Below are positions 50,877 through 59,230 of a stretch of DNA of 64,000 nt, piece by piece. The DNA is from Mycolicibacterium llatzerense (GTDB lineage Bacteria; Actinomycetota; Actinomycetes; Mycobacteriales; Mycobacteriaceae), in contig NZ_JXST01000010.1 of NCBI RefSeq assembly GCF_000878195.1, positions 1 through 64,000 of the forward strand, written 5' to 3'. Within the stretch, counting starts at the first letter, position 1; every line of letters starts with the position of its first letter. The notes beneath the pieces are model-generated. The model made no database searches. It had not been told where the DNA came from and saw only the letters and a list, made by a program, of their open reading frames with translations. The translations under genes and the position numbers were made by a program.

Positions 50877-50892
50877 TCTCAAGTACTTAACA
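50877..50892. promoter_or_regulatory. Weak TATCAA-N4-TTGATA-like site
   Basis: TCTCAAGTACTTAACA has a CAAGTACTT core like the reductase-operon sites but only partial arms. It lies in front of the phosphotransferase gene. It is the weakest of the four such sites. Confidence 0.35.
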
Positions 50893-50946
50893 TTTGTCCC
50901 GCTGTGCGATATGACTGAATGGACAGCTTTCTCGTCATCAGCGCGA

Positions 50947-51975
50947 ATGAGTGGGGTACTTGTGATCGACGTTGCGCGCCTTGCCGATTGGATGGACACG
51001 GCGGGGCTTCCCGGCGTGGGCGAACCACTCGAAGCCACGTACCTGTCCGGCGGCACGCAGAACGTCATCTACAAACTCGGTCGCGGCGACCACACCTGCG
51101 TTCTCCGCATGCCGCCGCCGGAGGCACCGCCAGACCGCGACAAGGGCATCCTGCGCGAATGGCGCATCATCGAAGCGCTCGACGGCACTGACGTGCCGCA
51201 CACCGCAGCAGTCGGCGTGTGCGAGGACGCGACGGTACTCGGCCGGCCGTTCTACCTGATGGGTCACGTCGACGGCTGGTCACCGATGGACCAGCACGGC
51301 GTCTGGCCCGACCCGTTCGCCGGAGACGCCGCAGCACGTGCCGGACTCTCGTACCAATTGGCCGAGGGCATCGCGCTGCTGTCCAAGATCGACTGGAAAG
51401 CCAAGGGCTTACACGATCTCGGCCGTCCCGACGGCTTCCACGAGCGCCAGGTCGATCGCTGGATCGCCTTCTTCGAGCGCATCAAGAGCCGTGAAATCGA
51501 CGGCCTGGACGTCACCACCGCGTGGCTGCGCAATCACCGGCCCCTCGACTTCATCCCCGGATTGATGCACGGTGACTACCAATTCGCCAACGTGATGTAC
51601 CGGCACGGCGCGCCGGCGACCATGGCCGCCATCGTCGACTGGGAGATGGGTACGGTCGGCGATCCCAAGCTCGATCTCGGTTGGATGGTGCAGAGCTGGC
51701 CGGAGGATACGAGCGTGCCGTCAGCGATGAACTATGTCGATATGCGCGGGATGCCTTCGCGCACAGCGGTGGTCGACCACTACGCCACGGTTTCCGGGCG
51801 CCAGGTCGATGACCTGGACTACTACCTGGTACTGGCCAAATGGAAGCTGGCGATCGTGCTGGAGCAGGGCTTCCAGCGTGCCGGCGACAACGAGAAGCTG
51901 CTGGCGTACGGACCTGTCATCACGGCACTGATGCGTGAAGCAGCCGAGCTCGCCGAGTCCAGCGACTACCGGTGA
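50947..51975 (+). CDS. APH-type phosphotransferase (ACAD10/11-like kinase domain)
   Basis: A 342-residue kinase-fold protein. The catalytic loop is GLMHGDYQFANVMY (His208, Asp210, Asn215) and the metal-binding motif IVDWEMGTVGDPKLDLGW begins at Asp231; LSGGTQNVIYKL is the glycine-rich nucleotide loop. It resembles the kinase domain of ACAD10/11, which phosphorylates a hydroxyacyl-CoA before elimination, a reaction that would suit acyl-CoA dehydrogenase-rich surroundings. The start is uncertain: ATG at 50911, ATG at 50947 or GTG at 50962. It overlaps the quinone oxidoreductase gene as GTGA. Confidence 0.85.
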   Translation: MSGVLVIDVARLADWMDTAGLPGVGEPLEATYLSGGTQNVIYKLGRGDHTCVLRMPPPEAPPDRDKGILREWRIIEALDGTDVPHTAAVGVCEDATVLGRPFYLMGHVDGWSPMDQHGVWPDPFAGDAAARAGLSYQLAEGIALLSKIDWKAKGLHDLGRPDGFHERQVDRWIAFFERIKSREIDGLDVTTAWLRNHRPLDFIPGLMHGDYQFANVMYRHGAPATMAAIVDWEMGTVGDPKLDLGWMVQSWPEDTSVPSAMNYVDMRGMPSRTAVVDHYATVSGRQVDDLDYYLVLAKWKLAIVLEQGFQRAGDNEKLLAYGPVITALMREAAELAESSDYR

Positions 51976-52943
51976 AAGCCGCCGTCTGTCCTGGCTACGG
52001 CCCGCCAGAAGTGGTCCGGGTCGACGACGTCCCATCGCCCACCCTGTCCGCCGGCCAGGTCAGGGTCCGTGTCCACGTCGCGGCGGTGAACTTTCCCGAC
52101 GTGCTGTTCATCGCGAACCAGTACCAGGTCACTGTCCCGGCACCGTTCGTACCCGGCAGCGAGTTCGCCGGCATCGTCACCGAAGTCGCCGACCCCACAG
52201 GTGATTTCGCGGCCGGTGACCGGGTGTCCGGCGCAGCGCTGCACGGCGCGTTCGCCGAAGAGGTGGTGGCACCTGCCCACGGACTGACCCGAATCCCCGA
52301 CGGAGTCGACTACCGTACGGCCGCTGCATACGGCGTCGCGCACGGCACCGCCTATCACGCGCTGCGGTCGGCGGCCCAAGTCGGCCCCGGCCAGGAATTG
52401 GTGGTGCTCGGCGCCGGCGGCGGCGTCGGACTGGCGTCCGTACAGCTGGGTGTCCTGCTCGGCGCGACGGTCACGGCAGTAGCGTCGTCGGATGAAAAGC
52501 TCGCGGCGGCAGTGTCATACGGGGCCACGCATCTGGTGCAGCATGGCTCCGCCGATCTGCGCAGCGCCTTGCGCCAGGCAATTCCCGACGGCGCACACGC
52601 GGTCATCGACCCGGTGGGAGGCGACGTGGCCGAACCGGCGCTGCGATCGCTGCGGCCCGGCGGCCGCTTCGTCACTGTCGGCTTCGCGTCGGGCGTCATC
52701 CCCCGAATCCCCTTGAACCTGGTGCTCATCAAGGGTGCCCACATCATCGGATTCCAGCTCCGCGACATCCCACCCGACGAATTCCGCCGCAACCGAAGCG
52801 AACTCGCCGACCTACTGGCCGGCGGGCAGGTCGTGCCCCACGTCGGCGCCGTCTTCCCACTCGACGACGCCGCGCAGGCCCTTCGCCTCGTTGCCGACGG
52901 CAAGGCCATCGGCAAGGTCCTCATCGAGGTAGCTGCGGGTTAG
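51972..52943 (+). CDS. Zinc-free MDR-family NADPH:quinone oxidoreductase
   Basis: A 323-residue medium-chain reductase. VAAVNFPDVLFIANQYQ is the typical N-terminal part of quinone oxidoreductase-like MDRs, VLGAGGGVGLASVQLG the cofactor loop, and no zinc-ligand cysteine set is seen. It could reduce an enone or quinone-like intermediate. It follows the phosphotransferase with a GTGA overlap and ends over the stop of the convergent hypothetical gene by four bases. Confidence 0.88.
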   Translation: MKAAVCPGYGPPEVVRVDDVPSPTLSAGQVRVRVHVAAVNFPDVLFIANQYQVTVPAPFVPGSEFAGIVTEVADPTGDFAAGDRVSGAALHGAFAEEVVAPAHGLTRIPDGVDYRTAAAYGVAHGTAYHALRSAAQVGPGQELVVLGAGGGVGLASVQLGVLLGATVTAVASSDEKLAAAVSYGATHLVQHGSADLRSALRQAIPDGAHAVIDPVGGDVAEPALRSLRPGGRFVTVGFASGVIPRIPLNLVLIKGAHIIGFQLRDIPPDEFRRNRSELADLLAGGQVVPHVGAVFPLDDAAQALRLVADGKAIGKVLIEVAAG

Positions 52944-53437
52944 CTCGCGGGGACGAGGTCGGCGGCGACCGAGGCCATCATGCCGATGCGGAACGTCTCG
53001 ACAGAGCTCACCGCCCGCCGAATTCCACATGCGGCCAGCGCCTGGGACTTGAATGCCCGTGCCGCGGCGCTCAATTCATGATGCACGGCACCGATGCCGT
53101 GCAACTCGGCGGGACACGTCTCGCCCCACAACGTCACCTCGGTCTGGCCGGCGGCCAACGCTGCCAGAACTCCCCCGCGTACCCGGGCGTCGGCGTCGAA
53201 CAGGTGCGCGGCGACGGCCACCGTCTGCGGGTGCGGGCGGGCCCTGCCCTCGACCAACGCGGCCTCGAGGTCCTCGGCGTGGACGCCCAGAATCTGCAGC
53301 GGCCGGTCATCCTCGTCGCAATCAGCGATCAGCACGGTGACATCCCAGCCGGCCGTCACCCGGTCGAACAACCAGCCGCCGGCATTTTCGACGGCCTCCG
53401 CGACCGTAGCGGCTACGACATCGAGGCGGTACCTCAT
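52940..53437 (-). CDS. Hypothetical protein
   Basis: A 165-residue protein I do not recognise. It seems to have an N-terminal strand-helix-strand part (VVAATVAEAVENAGGWLFDR, VTVLIADCDEDD) and a C-terminal helix-rich half (HHELSAAARAFKSQALAACG, FRIGMMASVAADLV). There is no signal or membrane segment. It starts on the stop of the TetR gene (TGATG), so it is translated with the regulator. Role unknown. Confidence 0.6.
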   Translation of the reverse strand: MRYRLDVVAATVAEAVENAGGWLFDRVTAGWDVTVLIADCDEDDRPLQILGVHAEDLEAALVEGRARPHPQTVAVAAHLFDADARVRGGVLAALAAGQTEVTLWGETCPAELHGIGAVHHELSAAARAFKSQALAACGIRRAVSSVETFRIGMMASVAADLVPAS

Positions 53438-54039
53438 CAGCGGGCCGTCGGAGCGAGATCCCGGCGTAACGACTCCACGTAGTCCTTGAACACGTCGGTC
53501 ACCGGCACCGAAGGATCGAGTAACCATAATGTCTCCATTCCGTTGACAAAGGCCAAAATTTGCACCGCCTTGACGGCGGGGTCCATGTCACTGCGATAGC
53601 GGCCCGCTTCTTGGGCTTCCCGGATGCCGTCGCTGAGGATTCTGAGGGCGGCCTGGTAGCGCAGCAGCATGCGGTCGTGCAGCGGGGCGTCTGGCAGGAT
53701 GTTTTCGATCAACAGCACGGCGAACGTGCCCACGAGTTCGGGTGATCGCTCGAACCGCTCGGGTACCCGCATCAGCTCTTCGATCAGGTCGCCACTGCGA
53801 TCGGCGTGGGCGTCGTCGTCGGCATCGCGGGCGTCGAGCACTGCGTGCAGCAGCTGCTCCTTGGATTCGAAGTGGTGCAGCAGACCGGCCGGCGTCACCC
53901 CCGCTTCGCGGGCGATCTGCGCCAATGAGGTACTGCGCCAACCATTTCGGGCAAGCAGTCGTTGCGCGACCTCCAGGATCCGCGCCTTACGGTCGTCACC
54001 CTTGGCGAAGAGCGCGGCGTAGGGGCGAGGCTCCGTCAC
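53437..54039 (-). CDS. TetR-family transcriptional regulator
   Basis: A 200-residue TetR-type regulator: helix-turn-helix from about residue 18 to 62 (RILEVAQRLLARNGWRSTSL, AQIAREAGVTPAGLLHHFES) and a C-terminal effector domain. I use the GTG giving VTEPRPYAAL, which has GGGAG upstream; the frame continues 12 codons further. A large inverted repeat is located just upstream of its start, so it is probably self-repressing. The next operon (acyl-CoA dehydrogenase group) ends at 54.1 kb and is on the same strand upstream. Confidence 0.87.
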   Translation of the reverse strand: MTEPRPYAALFAKGDDRKARILEVAQRLLARNGWRSTSLAQIAREAGVTPAGLLHHFESKEQLLHAVLDARDADDDAHADRSGDLIEELMRVPERFERSPELVGTFAVLLIENILPDAPLHDRMLLRYQAALRILSDGIREAQEAGRYRSDMDPAVKAVQILAFVNGMETLWLLDPSVPVTDVFKDYVESLRRDLAPTAR

Positions 54040-54056
54040 ACCCGCTCCCTTCGGCC

Positions 54057-54090
54057 AAACCAACCTAGTGAACACACAGTAGGTTGGTTT
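54057..54090. promoter_or_regulatory. Large inverted repeat upstream of TetR
   Basis: Arms AAACCAACCTA and TAGGTTGGTTT, perfect over 11 bases, separated by 12 bases. The position before the TetR gene makes it the likely TetR operator; it could also act as a terminator of the acyl-CoA dehydrogenase operon, but the gap is long for a hairpin. Confidence 0.6.
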
Positions 54091-54134
54091 CGCCGGTGTG
54101 ACAAGGGTCTCAGCGAGATTGGTTCGCCGGTTGC

Positions 54135-55283
54135 CTACAGACCCAGCGATTTGGCGATGATCAGTTTCATCACCTCGCTCGTACCTGCGTAGATGCGGGC
54201 CACGCGGGCGTTCATGTAGAGCCGCGTGATCGGGTACTCCAGCATGTAGCCGTAGCCGCCGAACAACTGGACGCAGCGGTCGACCACGCGGGCCTGCACC
54301 TCGGTGCAGAACAGCTTCACCCGCGCGGCATCGGCGCCGGACAACTCCCCCGCATTCAGTTCGCAGACGGCCTTGTCGACCATGGTCTGGGCCGCCTCGA
54401 TCTCGGCCGACATCGCGGCGAGTTCGAACTTGGTGTTCTGGAACGACGCCACCGGGGTGCCGAATGCCTTGCGTTCCTTGACATATTCGATGGTTGTGGT
54501 CACCGCGGCGCGCGCCTGGCAGACAGACCCGACAGCAACCGTCATCCGCTCCTGTGGCAGGTTGTGGCCGAGGTAGCCGAACGCCTCGCCTTCCTCCCCC
54601 AGCAGGTTGGCTGCGGGTACCCGCACGTCGGTGAAGGCGAGTTCGACGGTGTCCTGCTCCTTGCAGCCCATCTTGTCCAGCACCCGGCCCTTCTCGAAGC
54701 CCGGCATACCGTCCTCGACGACGATCAACGACAACCCTCGCCGGCGGTTCTCCGGATCGGTCGACGTGCGGGCCACCACGATGACCAGGTCGGCCAGCAG
54801 TCCGCCGGTGATGAAAGTCTTCGCGCCGTTGAGCACATAGGTGTCGCCGTCGCGGACCGCGGTGGTGCGCACTCCGGCAAGGTCGGATCCCGTACCGGGC
54901 TCGGTCATGGCGATGGCGGTCAACAGGGTGCCGGCGGCCAGGCCCGGAAACCAGCGGGCACGCTGTTCGGCGTTGGCGTAGTGCAGGAAGTACGGCAGGA
55001 TCACGTCGAGTTGCGTGCGGACCGTCGACAACGTCACCAGCGCACGGGCCGCCTCCTCCTGCAGCACGACGTTGTAGCGGTAGTCAGGCAAGCCCGATCC
55101 GCCGTGCTCCTCGGGGATGGCCATCCCCAGCATGCCCAGTGAGCCCATCTGCTCGAAGATCGCGCGGGGCATCTGGCCGGCTTTCTCCCAGTCGGCGAAG
55201 AACGGTTCGACCTCTTTGGCGACGAAGTCGCGGACCAGCTTGCGAAAGGCTTCGTGGTCCTCGGTGAACAGGTCGCGGCGCAT
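54135..55283 (-). CDS. Acyl-CoA dehydrogenase
   Basis: A 382-residue acyl-CoA dehydrogenase: AMTEPGTGSDLAGVRTTA, NGAKTFITGGLLADL, KERKAFGTPVASFQNTKF and the C-terminal IYAGTSEVMKLIIAKSLGL are the usual landmarks. The C-terminal Glu position has Ala in Y-A-G-T, so the base is likely on another helix as in isovaleryl-type enzymes. The start overlaps the hydratase stop as TGATG. It is the last gene of the six-gene minus-strand operon that begins with the amidohydrolase at 60.5 kb. Confidence 0.9.
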   Translation of the reverse strand: MRRDLFTEDHEAFRKLVRDFVAKEVEPFFADWEKAGQMPRAIFEQMGSLGMLGMAIPEEHGGSGLPDYRYNVVLQEEAARALVTLSTVRTQLDVILPYFLHYANAEQRARWFPGLAAGTLLTAIAMTEPGTGSDLAGVRTTAVRDGDTYVLNGAKTFITGGLLADLVIVVARTSTDPENRRRGLSLIVVEDGMPGFEKGRVLDKMGCKEQDTVELAFTDVRVPAANLLGEEGEAFGYLGHNLPQERMTVAVGSVCQARAAVTTTIEYVKERKAFGTPVASFQNTKFELAAMSAEIEAAQTMVDKAVCELNAGELSGADAARVKLFCTEVQARVVDRCVQLFGGYGYMLEYPITRLYMNARVARIYAGTSEVMKLIIAKSLGL

Positions 55284-56071
55284 CAAGACTCCAATCTGGG
55301 CACTGCCCATCGGCCGGTGAATGTCGGTTCCCGCTTGGCGGCGAACGCCGCGTATGCCTCGGCGGCGTCCGCGGTGGCGAAATTGACTGCTTGCGCGCGG
55401 GATTCGTTGGCCAGCGCTTCGCGCATCGTGGCGTCGGCACCCTGGTTCAGCAACGCCTTCGCCTGGCCGAGCGCGACCGGCGGCCCGGCCGCCAGCCGCG
55501 CCGCCAGCTCGTCGACGAACCCGTCGATCTCTGCGCCGGACACCACCCACGTCACCAGGTTCAGCGCCCGCGCCTCGTCGGCGTCGATCGTATCGGCCAG
55601 CAGCGCAAGCCTTTTGGCCTGTTGTAGGCCGACGATTTTGGGCAGCAACCAGGATCCACCGAGATCTAGTGAGAGCCCGCGCTTCGAAAAGATCTGGGAG
55701 AACCGCGATTCCGGGGTGGCGACCACGAAGTCACAACCGAGCGCCAGGTTCCAGCCCGCGCCGACGGCGACCCCGGTCACCTTGGCGATGGTGGGCAACG
55801 ACAGCTCATGCAACGCGACGGCGACGTCGGTGAGCTTCTGCAGTTTGCGCAGTGGGTGGATGTCCTCCGGCTCCGAGATATCCGCCCCCGAGCAGAACGC
55901 GCCCCCGGCGCCGGTGAGCACCACCGCGCGTAAGCCGGGATCGCGGTCCGCGGCGTGCAACTCCTCGGCCAGCCGCACCCACAGTTCGGGGTTGATGGCG
56001 TTCTTTCGTTCCGGGCGGTTCAGCGTCAAAGTGCGGACACCGTCACGGTCCTCGCACAGCAGCACACTCAT
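55283..56071 (-). CDS. Enoyl-CoA hydratase/isomerase family protein
   Basis: A 262-residue crotonase-fold enzyme: GAFCSGADISEP and GVAVGAGWNLALGCD form the oxyanion hole. In RGLSLDLGGSWLLP the second catalytic acid position is Asp rather than Glu, as in several isomerases and hydratases. It adds water to an unsaturated acyl-CoA or moves the double bond. It overlaps both neighbours by one to four bases, acyl-CoA dehydrogenase and CoA-transferase. Confidence 0.9.
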   Translation of the reverse strand: MSVLLCEDRDGVRTLTLNRPERKNAINPELWVRLAEELHAADRDPGLRAVVLTGAGGAFCSGADISEPEDIHPLRKLQKLTDVAVALHELSLPTIAKVTGVAVGAGWNLALGCDFVVATPESRFSQIFSKRGLSLDLGGSWLLPKIVGLQQAKRLALLADTIDADEARALNLVTWVVSGAEIDGFVDELAARLAAGPPVALGQAKALLNQGADATMREALANESRAQAVNFATADAAEAYAAFAAKREPTFTGRWAVPRLES

Positions 56072-57294
56072 CCGATGGCACCGCGTCGGCGCAGCCCGGC
56101 AATCTCCTCACCGGTGAAGCCGAATTCGGCCAGGATGGCATCGGTGTGCTGGCCGAGACCGGGCACCGCACCCATCGGAAACTCGAAGCCGTCGATGATG
56201 GGCGGCGGCAGGATGGCGTCGATCGGACCGGCAGGCGTGTCGACCCTGCGCCAGCGGTCACGCTCGGACAGTTGCGGGTGCACCAGCACCTCGCTGGGCA
56301 GGTTGTAGCGGGAGTTGCCGATGCCGGCTTCATCGGCGACCTTCTGAATATCAGCCAGATCGTTGGTGGCGCACCATGACCCGATCGCTTCGTTCAGCAC
56401 ATCGCGGTGTTCGCACCGGCTGGAGTTGGTCGCGAACCTGGCATCGTCGGCGAGGTCGGGACGGCCGATGATGTCGCGCGCCAGGCGCTGCCATTCGCGG
56501 TCATTGGTGGTGCCCAGCACTACGGTCTGGCCGTCAGCGGTTTCGAAGGCTCCGTACGGTGACACCGCCGGCGAGCTCATGCCGAGGGGCTGCTGGTCGA
56601 TGCCGGAGTGCTGGGTGTAGGTCAGCGGATACCCCATCAGTTCTGTCATCGTGTCGAACAGACTGACGTTCACCCCGCCGCCACGGCGAGATCGCGAGTC
56701 ACGGGAAAACAGCAGGGCCAGAATCGAAATCGCCGAGTACAGCCCCGACGAGATGTCGGCTACCGGCGGGCCGGGCTTGGCCGGTGCGCCGGCTTGCCCG
56801 GTGATGGCACACGTCCCCGACTCGGCCTGCACCAGCAGGTCATACGCCCGCTTGTGCGACAGCGGTCCACCGGCGCCGTAGCCGTCGATCTCGACGGCGA
56901 TCACGCCGGGATGCGAGTCGGCCAAGTCGACGGGCGAGATGCCCAGTCGCGCAGTAGCGCCCGGCGCCAGGTTCGACACCAGGACATCCGCGCGGTCCAG
57001 TAGTCGATGCAGAATGGCCAGACCGTCTTCCGTCTTCAGATCGAGGGTCACCGATTCCTTGCCGCGGTTCGCCCAGACGAAGTGCGCCGCCTGGCCGATC
57101 ACGACGTCGTCGTAGTCACGGGCGAAGTCCCCGCCCTTCGGGTTCTCCACCTTGATGACCCGGGCGCCGAAGTCGGCCAGGGTGCGGGTACACATCGGCG
57201 CCGATACGGCCTGTTCGAGGGCGATCACCGTCACGCCCGAAAGTGGTGCTGAATCAGTCCCTCCGGTCGCTACGCTCCTACCCCCGAGGGTCAC
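56068..57294 (-). CDS. CaiB/BaiF-family (class III) CoA-transferase
   Basis: A 408-residue family III CoA-transferase. GVTVIALEQAVSAPMCTRTLADFGARVIKVE is the usual N-terminus in outline, and the catalytic aspartate is probably Asp180 in PPVADISSGLYS. GTG start overlaps the SDR stop as GTGA. It could load CoA onto the acid that then passes through the acyl-CoA dehydrogenase and hydratase of the same operon. It belongs to the same family as, but is not a close copy of, the gene at 14.8 kb. Confidence 0.9.
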   Translation of the reverse strand: MTLGGRSVATGGTDSAPLSGVTVIALEQAVSAPMCTRTLADFGARVIKVENPKGGDFARDYDDVVIGQAAHFVWANRGKESVTLDLKTEDGLAILHRLLDRADVLVSNLAPGATARLGISPVDLADSHPGVIAVEIDGYGAGGPLSHKRAYDLLVQAESGTCAITGQAGAPAKPGPPVADISSGLYSAISILALLFSRDSRSRRGGGVNVSLFDTMTELMGYPLTYTQHSGIDQQPLGMSSPAVSPYGAFETADGQTVVLGTTNDREWQRLARDIIGRPDLADDARFATNSSRCEHRDVLNEAIGSWCATNDLADIQKVADEAGIGNSRYNLPSEVLVHPQLSERDRWRRVDTPAGPIDAILPPPIIDGFEFPMGAVPGLGQHTDAILAEFGFTGEEIAGLRRRGAIG

Positions 57295-58049
57295 ATCACC
57301 ATCCCGCCGTCCACCGGCAACACCTGGCCGGTGATGTACGACGCGGCATCGGAAGCCATGAAGACGAATGCGCCGGCGACCTCGTCAGGGTCGGCCCAGC
57401 GCCTCATCGGGATGCGGTTCATCATGTTCGCCGCAAACTTCTCGTTGGTACGGATGGTCTCGGTCATCGGCGTGGCCGCCAGCGGGGCCAATGCGTTGAC
57501 CGTGATGCTCTTCGACGCAAGCTCGCGTGCAAGCGATTTCGTGAACCCGATGATGCCGGCCTTGGCAGCCGAATAGTTGACCTGCCCGAGGGTCCCGGTC
57601 AGCCCGGCGGCCGACGTGACGTTGACGATGCGCCCGGTACCGTCCGTCGGGAGGTACGACAGTGCGGCCTGCGTGACGTTGAACGCGCCCATCACATGGA
57701 TGTCGAACAGCAGCCGGAACGCATCCTGCGTCGTCTTCTCGAACATCGCGGGCTTGGTGACGCCGGCGTTGTTGATCAGGATGTGCAGCGCCCCGTCACC
57801 CAGTAGCGCCGCTTGCGCGACGGCAGCGTCTGCCGAATCGCGGTCCGAGACGTCGAGTGCGGCGGATTCAGCCCGGCCACCCTCCTGCGAAATACGTTCG
57901 GCCACAGCGGCAGCCGCGTCCTTGTCGAGATCGGTGACGAGCACGGCCGCCCCCGCGGCCGCCAGGGCGCCCGCCACCGCCGAGCCGATGCCCCCGGCGG
58001 CACCCGTGACCAGCGCCGAGCGCCCGGTCAGGTCGAAGTACGTCCTCAT
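57291..58049 (-). CDS. FabG-like short-chain dehydrogenase/reductase
   Basis: A 252-residue SDR: TGAAGGIG at 15-22, NNAG at 93-96, Ser146 and Tyr159-x3-Lys163. The overall pattern (Asp40 after strand two, GQVNYSAAKAGIIGFTKSLA) is FabG-like, so a 3-hydroxyacyl-CoA dehydrogenase role in the beta-oxidation-like operon is reasonable. Starts at an ATG overlapping the upstream acyl-CoA dehydrogenase stop (TGATG). Confidence 0.9.
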   Translation of the reverse strand: MRTYFDLTGRSALVTGAAGGIGSAVAGALAAAGAAVLVTDLDKDAAAAVAERISQEGGRAESAALDVSDRDSADAAVAQAALLGDGALHILINNAGVTKPAMFEKTTQDAFRLLFDIHVMGAFNVTQAALSYLPTDGTGRIVNVTSAAGLTGTLGQVNYSAAKAGIIGFTKSLARELASKSITVNALAPLAATPMTETIRTNEKFAANMMNRIPMRRWADPDEVAGAFVFMASDAASYITGQVLPVDGGMVM

Positions 58050-59230
58050 CAGTAGCTCCTCGGCAGTCCGAGCACATGTTCGCCGAGGAAGTTCAGGATC
58101 ATCTCCTGGCTCACGGGTGCGATCTTCATCAGACGGGATTCCCGGAAGTACCGCGACACGTGGTACTCCTCGGAATATCCCATGCCGCCGTGCAATTGCA
58201 GGGCGCGGTCGGCCGCGGCGAATCCCGCGTCGGCACACAGGTATTTCGCGGTATTCGCCTCGCGCCCACAAGGTTTCCCGTTGTCGTAGAGCCACGTCGC
58301 CTTGCGCAGGATCAGCTCGGCCGCATCGAGGCGGGCCAGCGAGTCGGCCAGCGGGAACTGCAGGCCTTGGTTCATGCCGATCGGGCGGTTGAACACGTGG
58401 CGCTCGTTGCCGTACTTGACGGCCTTCTCCAGCGCGACCCGGCCGATGCCCAAAGCTTCGGCAGCGATGAGCATTCGCTCCGGGTTGAGCCCGTCGAGGA
58501 TGTACTTGAACCCTTGGCCTTCCTCACCGACCCGGTGGGCCACCGGCACCATGAGGTCGTCGATGAAAACCTCATTGGAGCTGACGGCGTTGCGGCCCAT
58601 CTTGCGGATCGGCCGGATGTCCACGTGGTCGCGGTCGAGGTCGGTCAAGAACAGCGTCATGCCGTCGGTCTTCTTGGTGACCTGGTCGTACGGCGTGGTA
58701 CGGGTCAGCAACAGGATCTTCTCCGACTCGATTGCCTTGGAAATCCAGACTTTTCGGCCGTTGATGCGGTACTTGTCACCTTCGCGCTTGGCGAACGTCG
58801 TGATGCGCGAGGTGTCCAGTCCGGCGCCGGGCTCGGTGACACCGAAGCACACGTGCAGGTCGCCGTTGACGATGCGCGGCAGCGTCTCCTTCTTCATCTC
58901 CTCCGAGCCGTGTTTGACGACCGGTTGCATACCGAAGATCGACAGGTGAATGGCACTGGCGCCGTTCATCGCAGCCCCGGACCGGGCCACTTCCTCGAGC
59001 AGCAGGGTCGCCTCGGTGATGCCGAGACCGTGCCCGCCGTACTCCTCCGGGATCGTCATGCCGAGCCAGCCGCCCTTGGCGATGGCGTCGTAGAACTCCT
59101 GGGGGAATTCGTGTGCCTGGTCCTTCTCCATCCAGTAGTGGTCGTCGAACTTGGCCGCCAACTCCGCTACCGATGACCGGATGAGTTCCTGATCTTCGGA
59201 CAGCGCGAAGTTCATGCCCGATGAGGTCAA
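58049..59230 (-). CDS. Acyl-CoA dehydrogenase
   Basis: A 393-residue acyl-CoA dehydrogenase: FGVTEPGAGLDTSRITTFA, NGRKVWISKAIESEK, RHVFNRPIGMNQGLQFPLAD and LHGGMGYSEEYHVSRYFRESR. The C-terminus KIAPVSQEMILNFLGEHVLGLPRSY departs from the usual GTSEIQ pattern, typical of one mycobacterial subgroup. Start is TTG overlapping the amidohydrolase stop (TTGA), or the ATG five codons in (59215). Part of the six-gene minus-strand operon. Confidence 0.9.
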   Translation of the reverse strand: MTSSGMNFALSEDQELIRSSVAELAAKFDDHYWMEKDQAHEFPQEFYDAIAKGGWLGMTIPEEYGGHGLGITEATLLLEEVARSGAAMNGASAIHLSIFGMQPVVKHGSEEMKKETLPRIVNGDLHVCFGVTEPGAGLDTSRITTFAKREGDKYRINGRKVWISKAIESEKILLLTRTTPYDQVTKKTDGMTLFLTDLDRDHVDIRPIRKMGRNAVSSNEVFIDDLMVPVAHRVGEEGQGFKYILDGLNPERMLIAAEALGIGRVALEKAVKYGNERHVFNRPIGMNQGLQFPLADSLARLDAAELILRKATWLYDNGKPCGREANTAKYLCADAGFAAADRALQLHGGMGYSEEYHVSRYFRESRLMKIAPVSQEMILNFLGEHVLGLPRSY

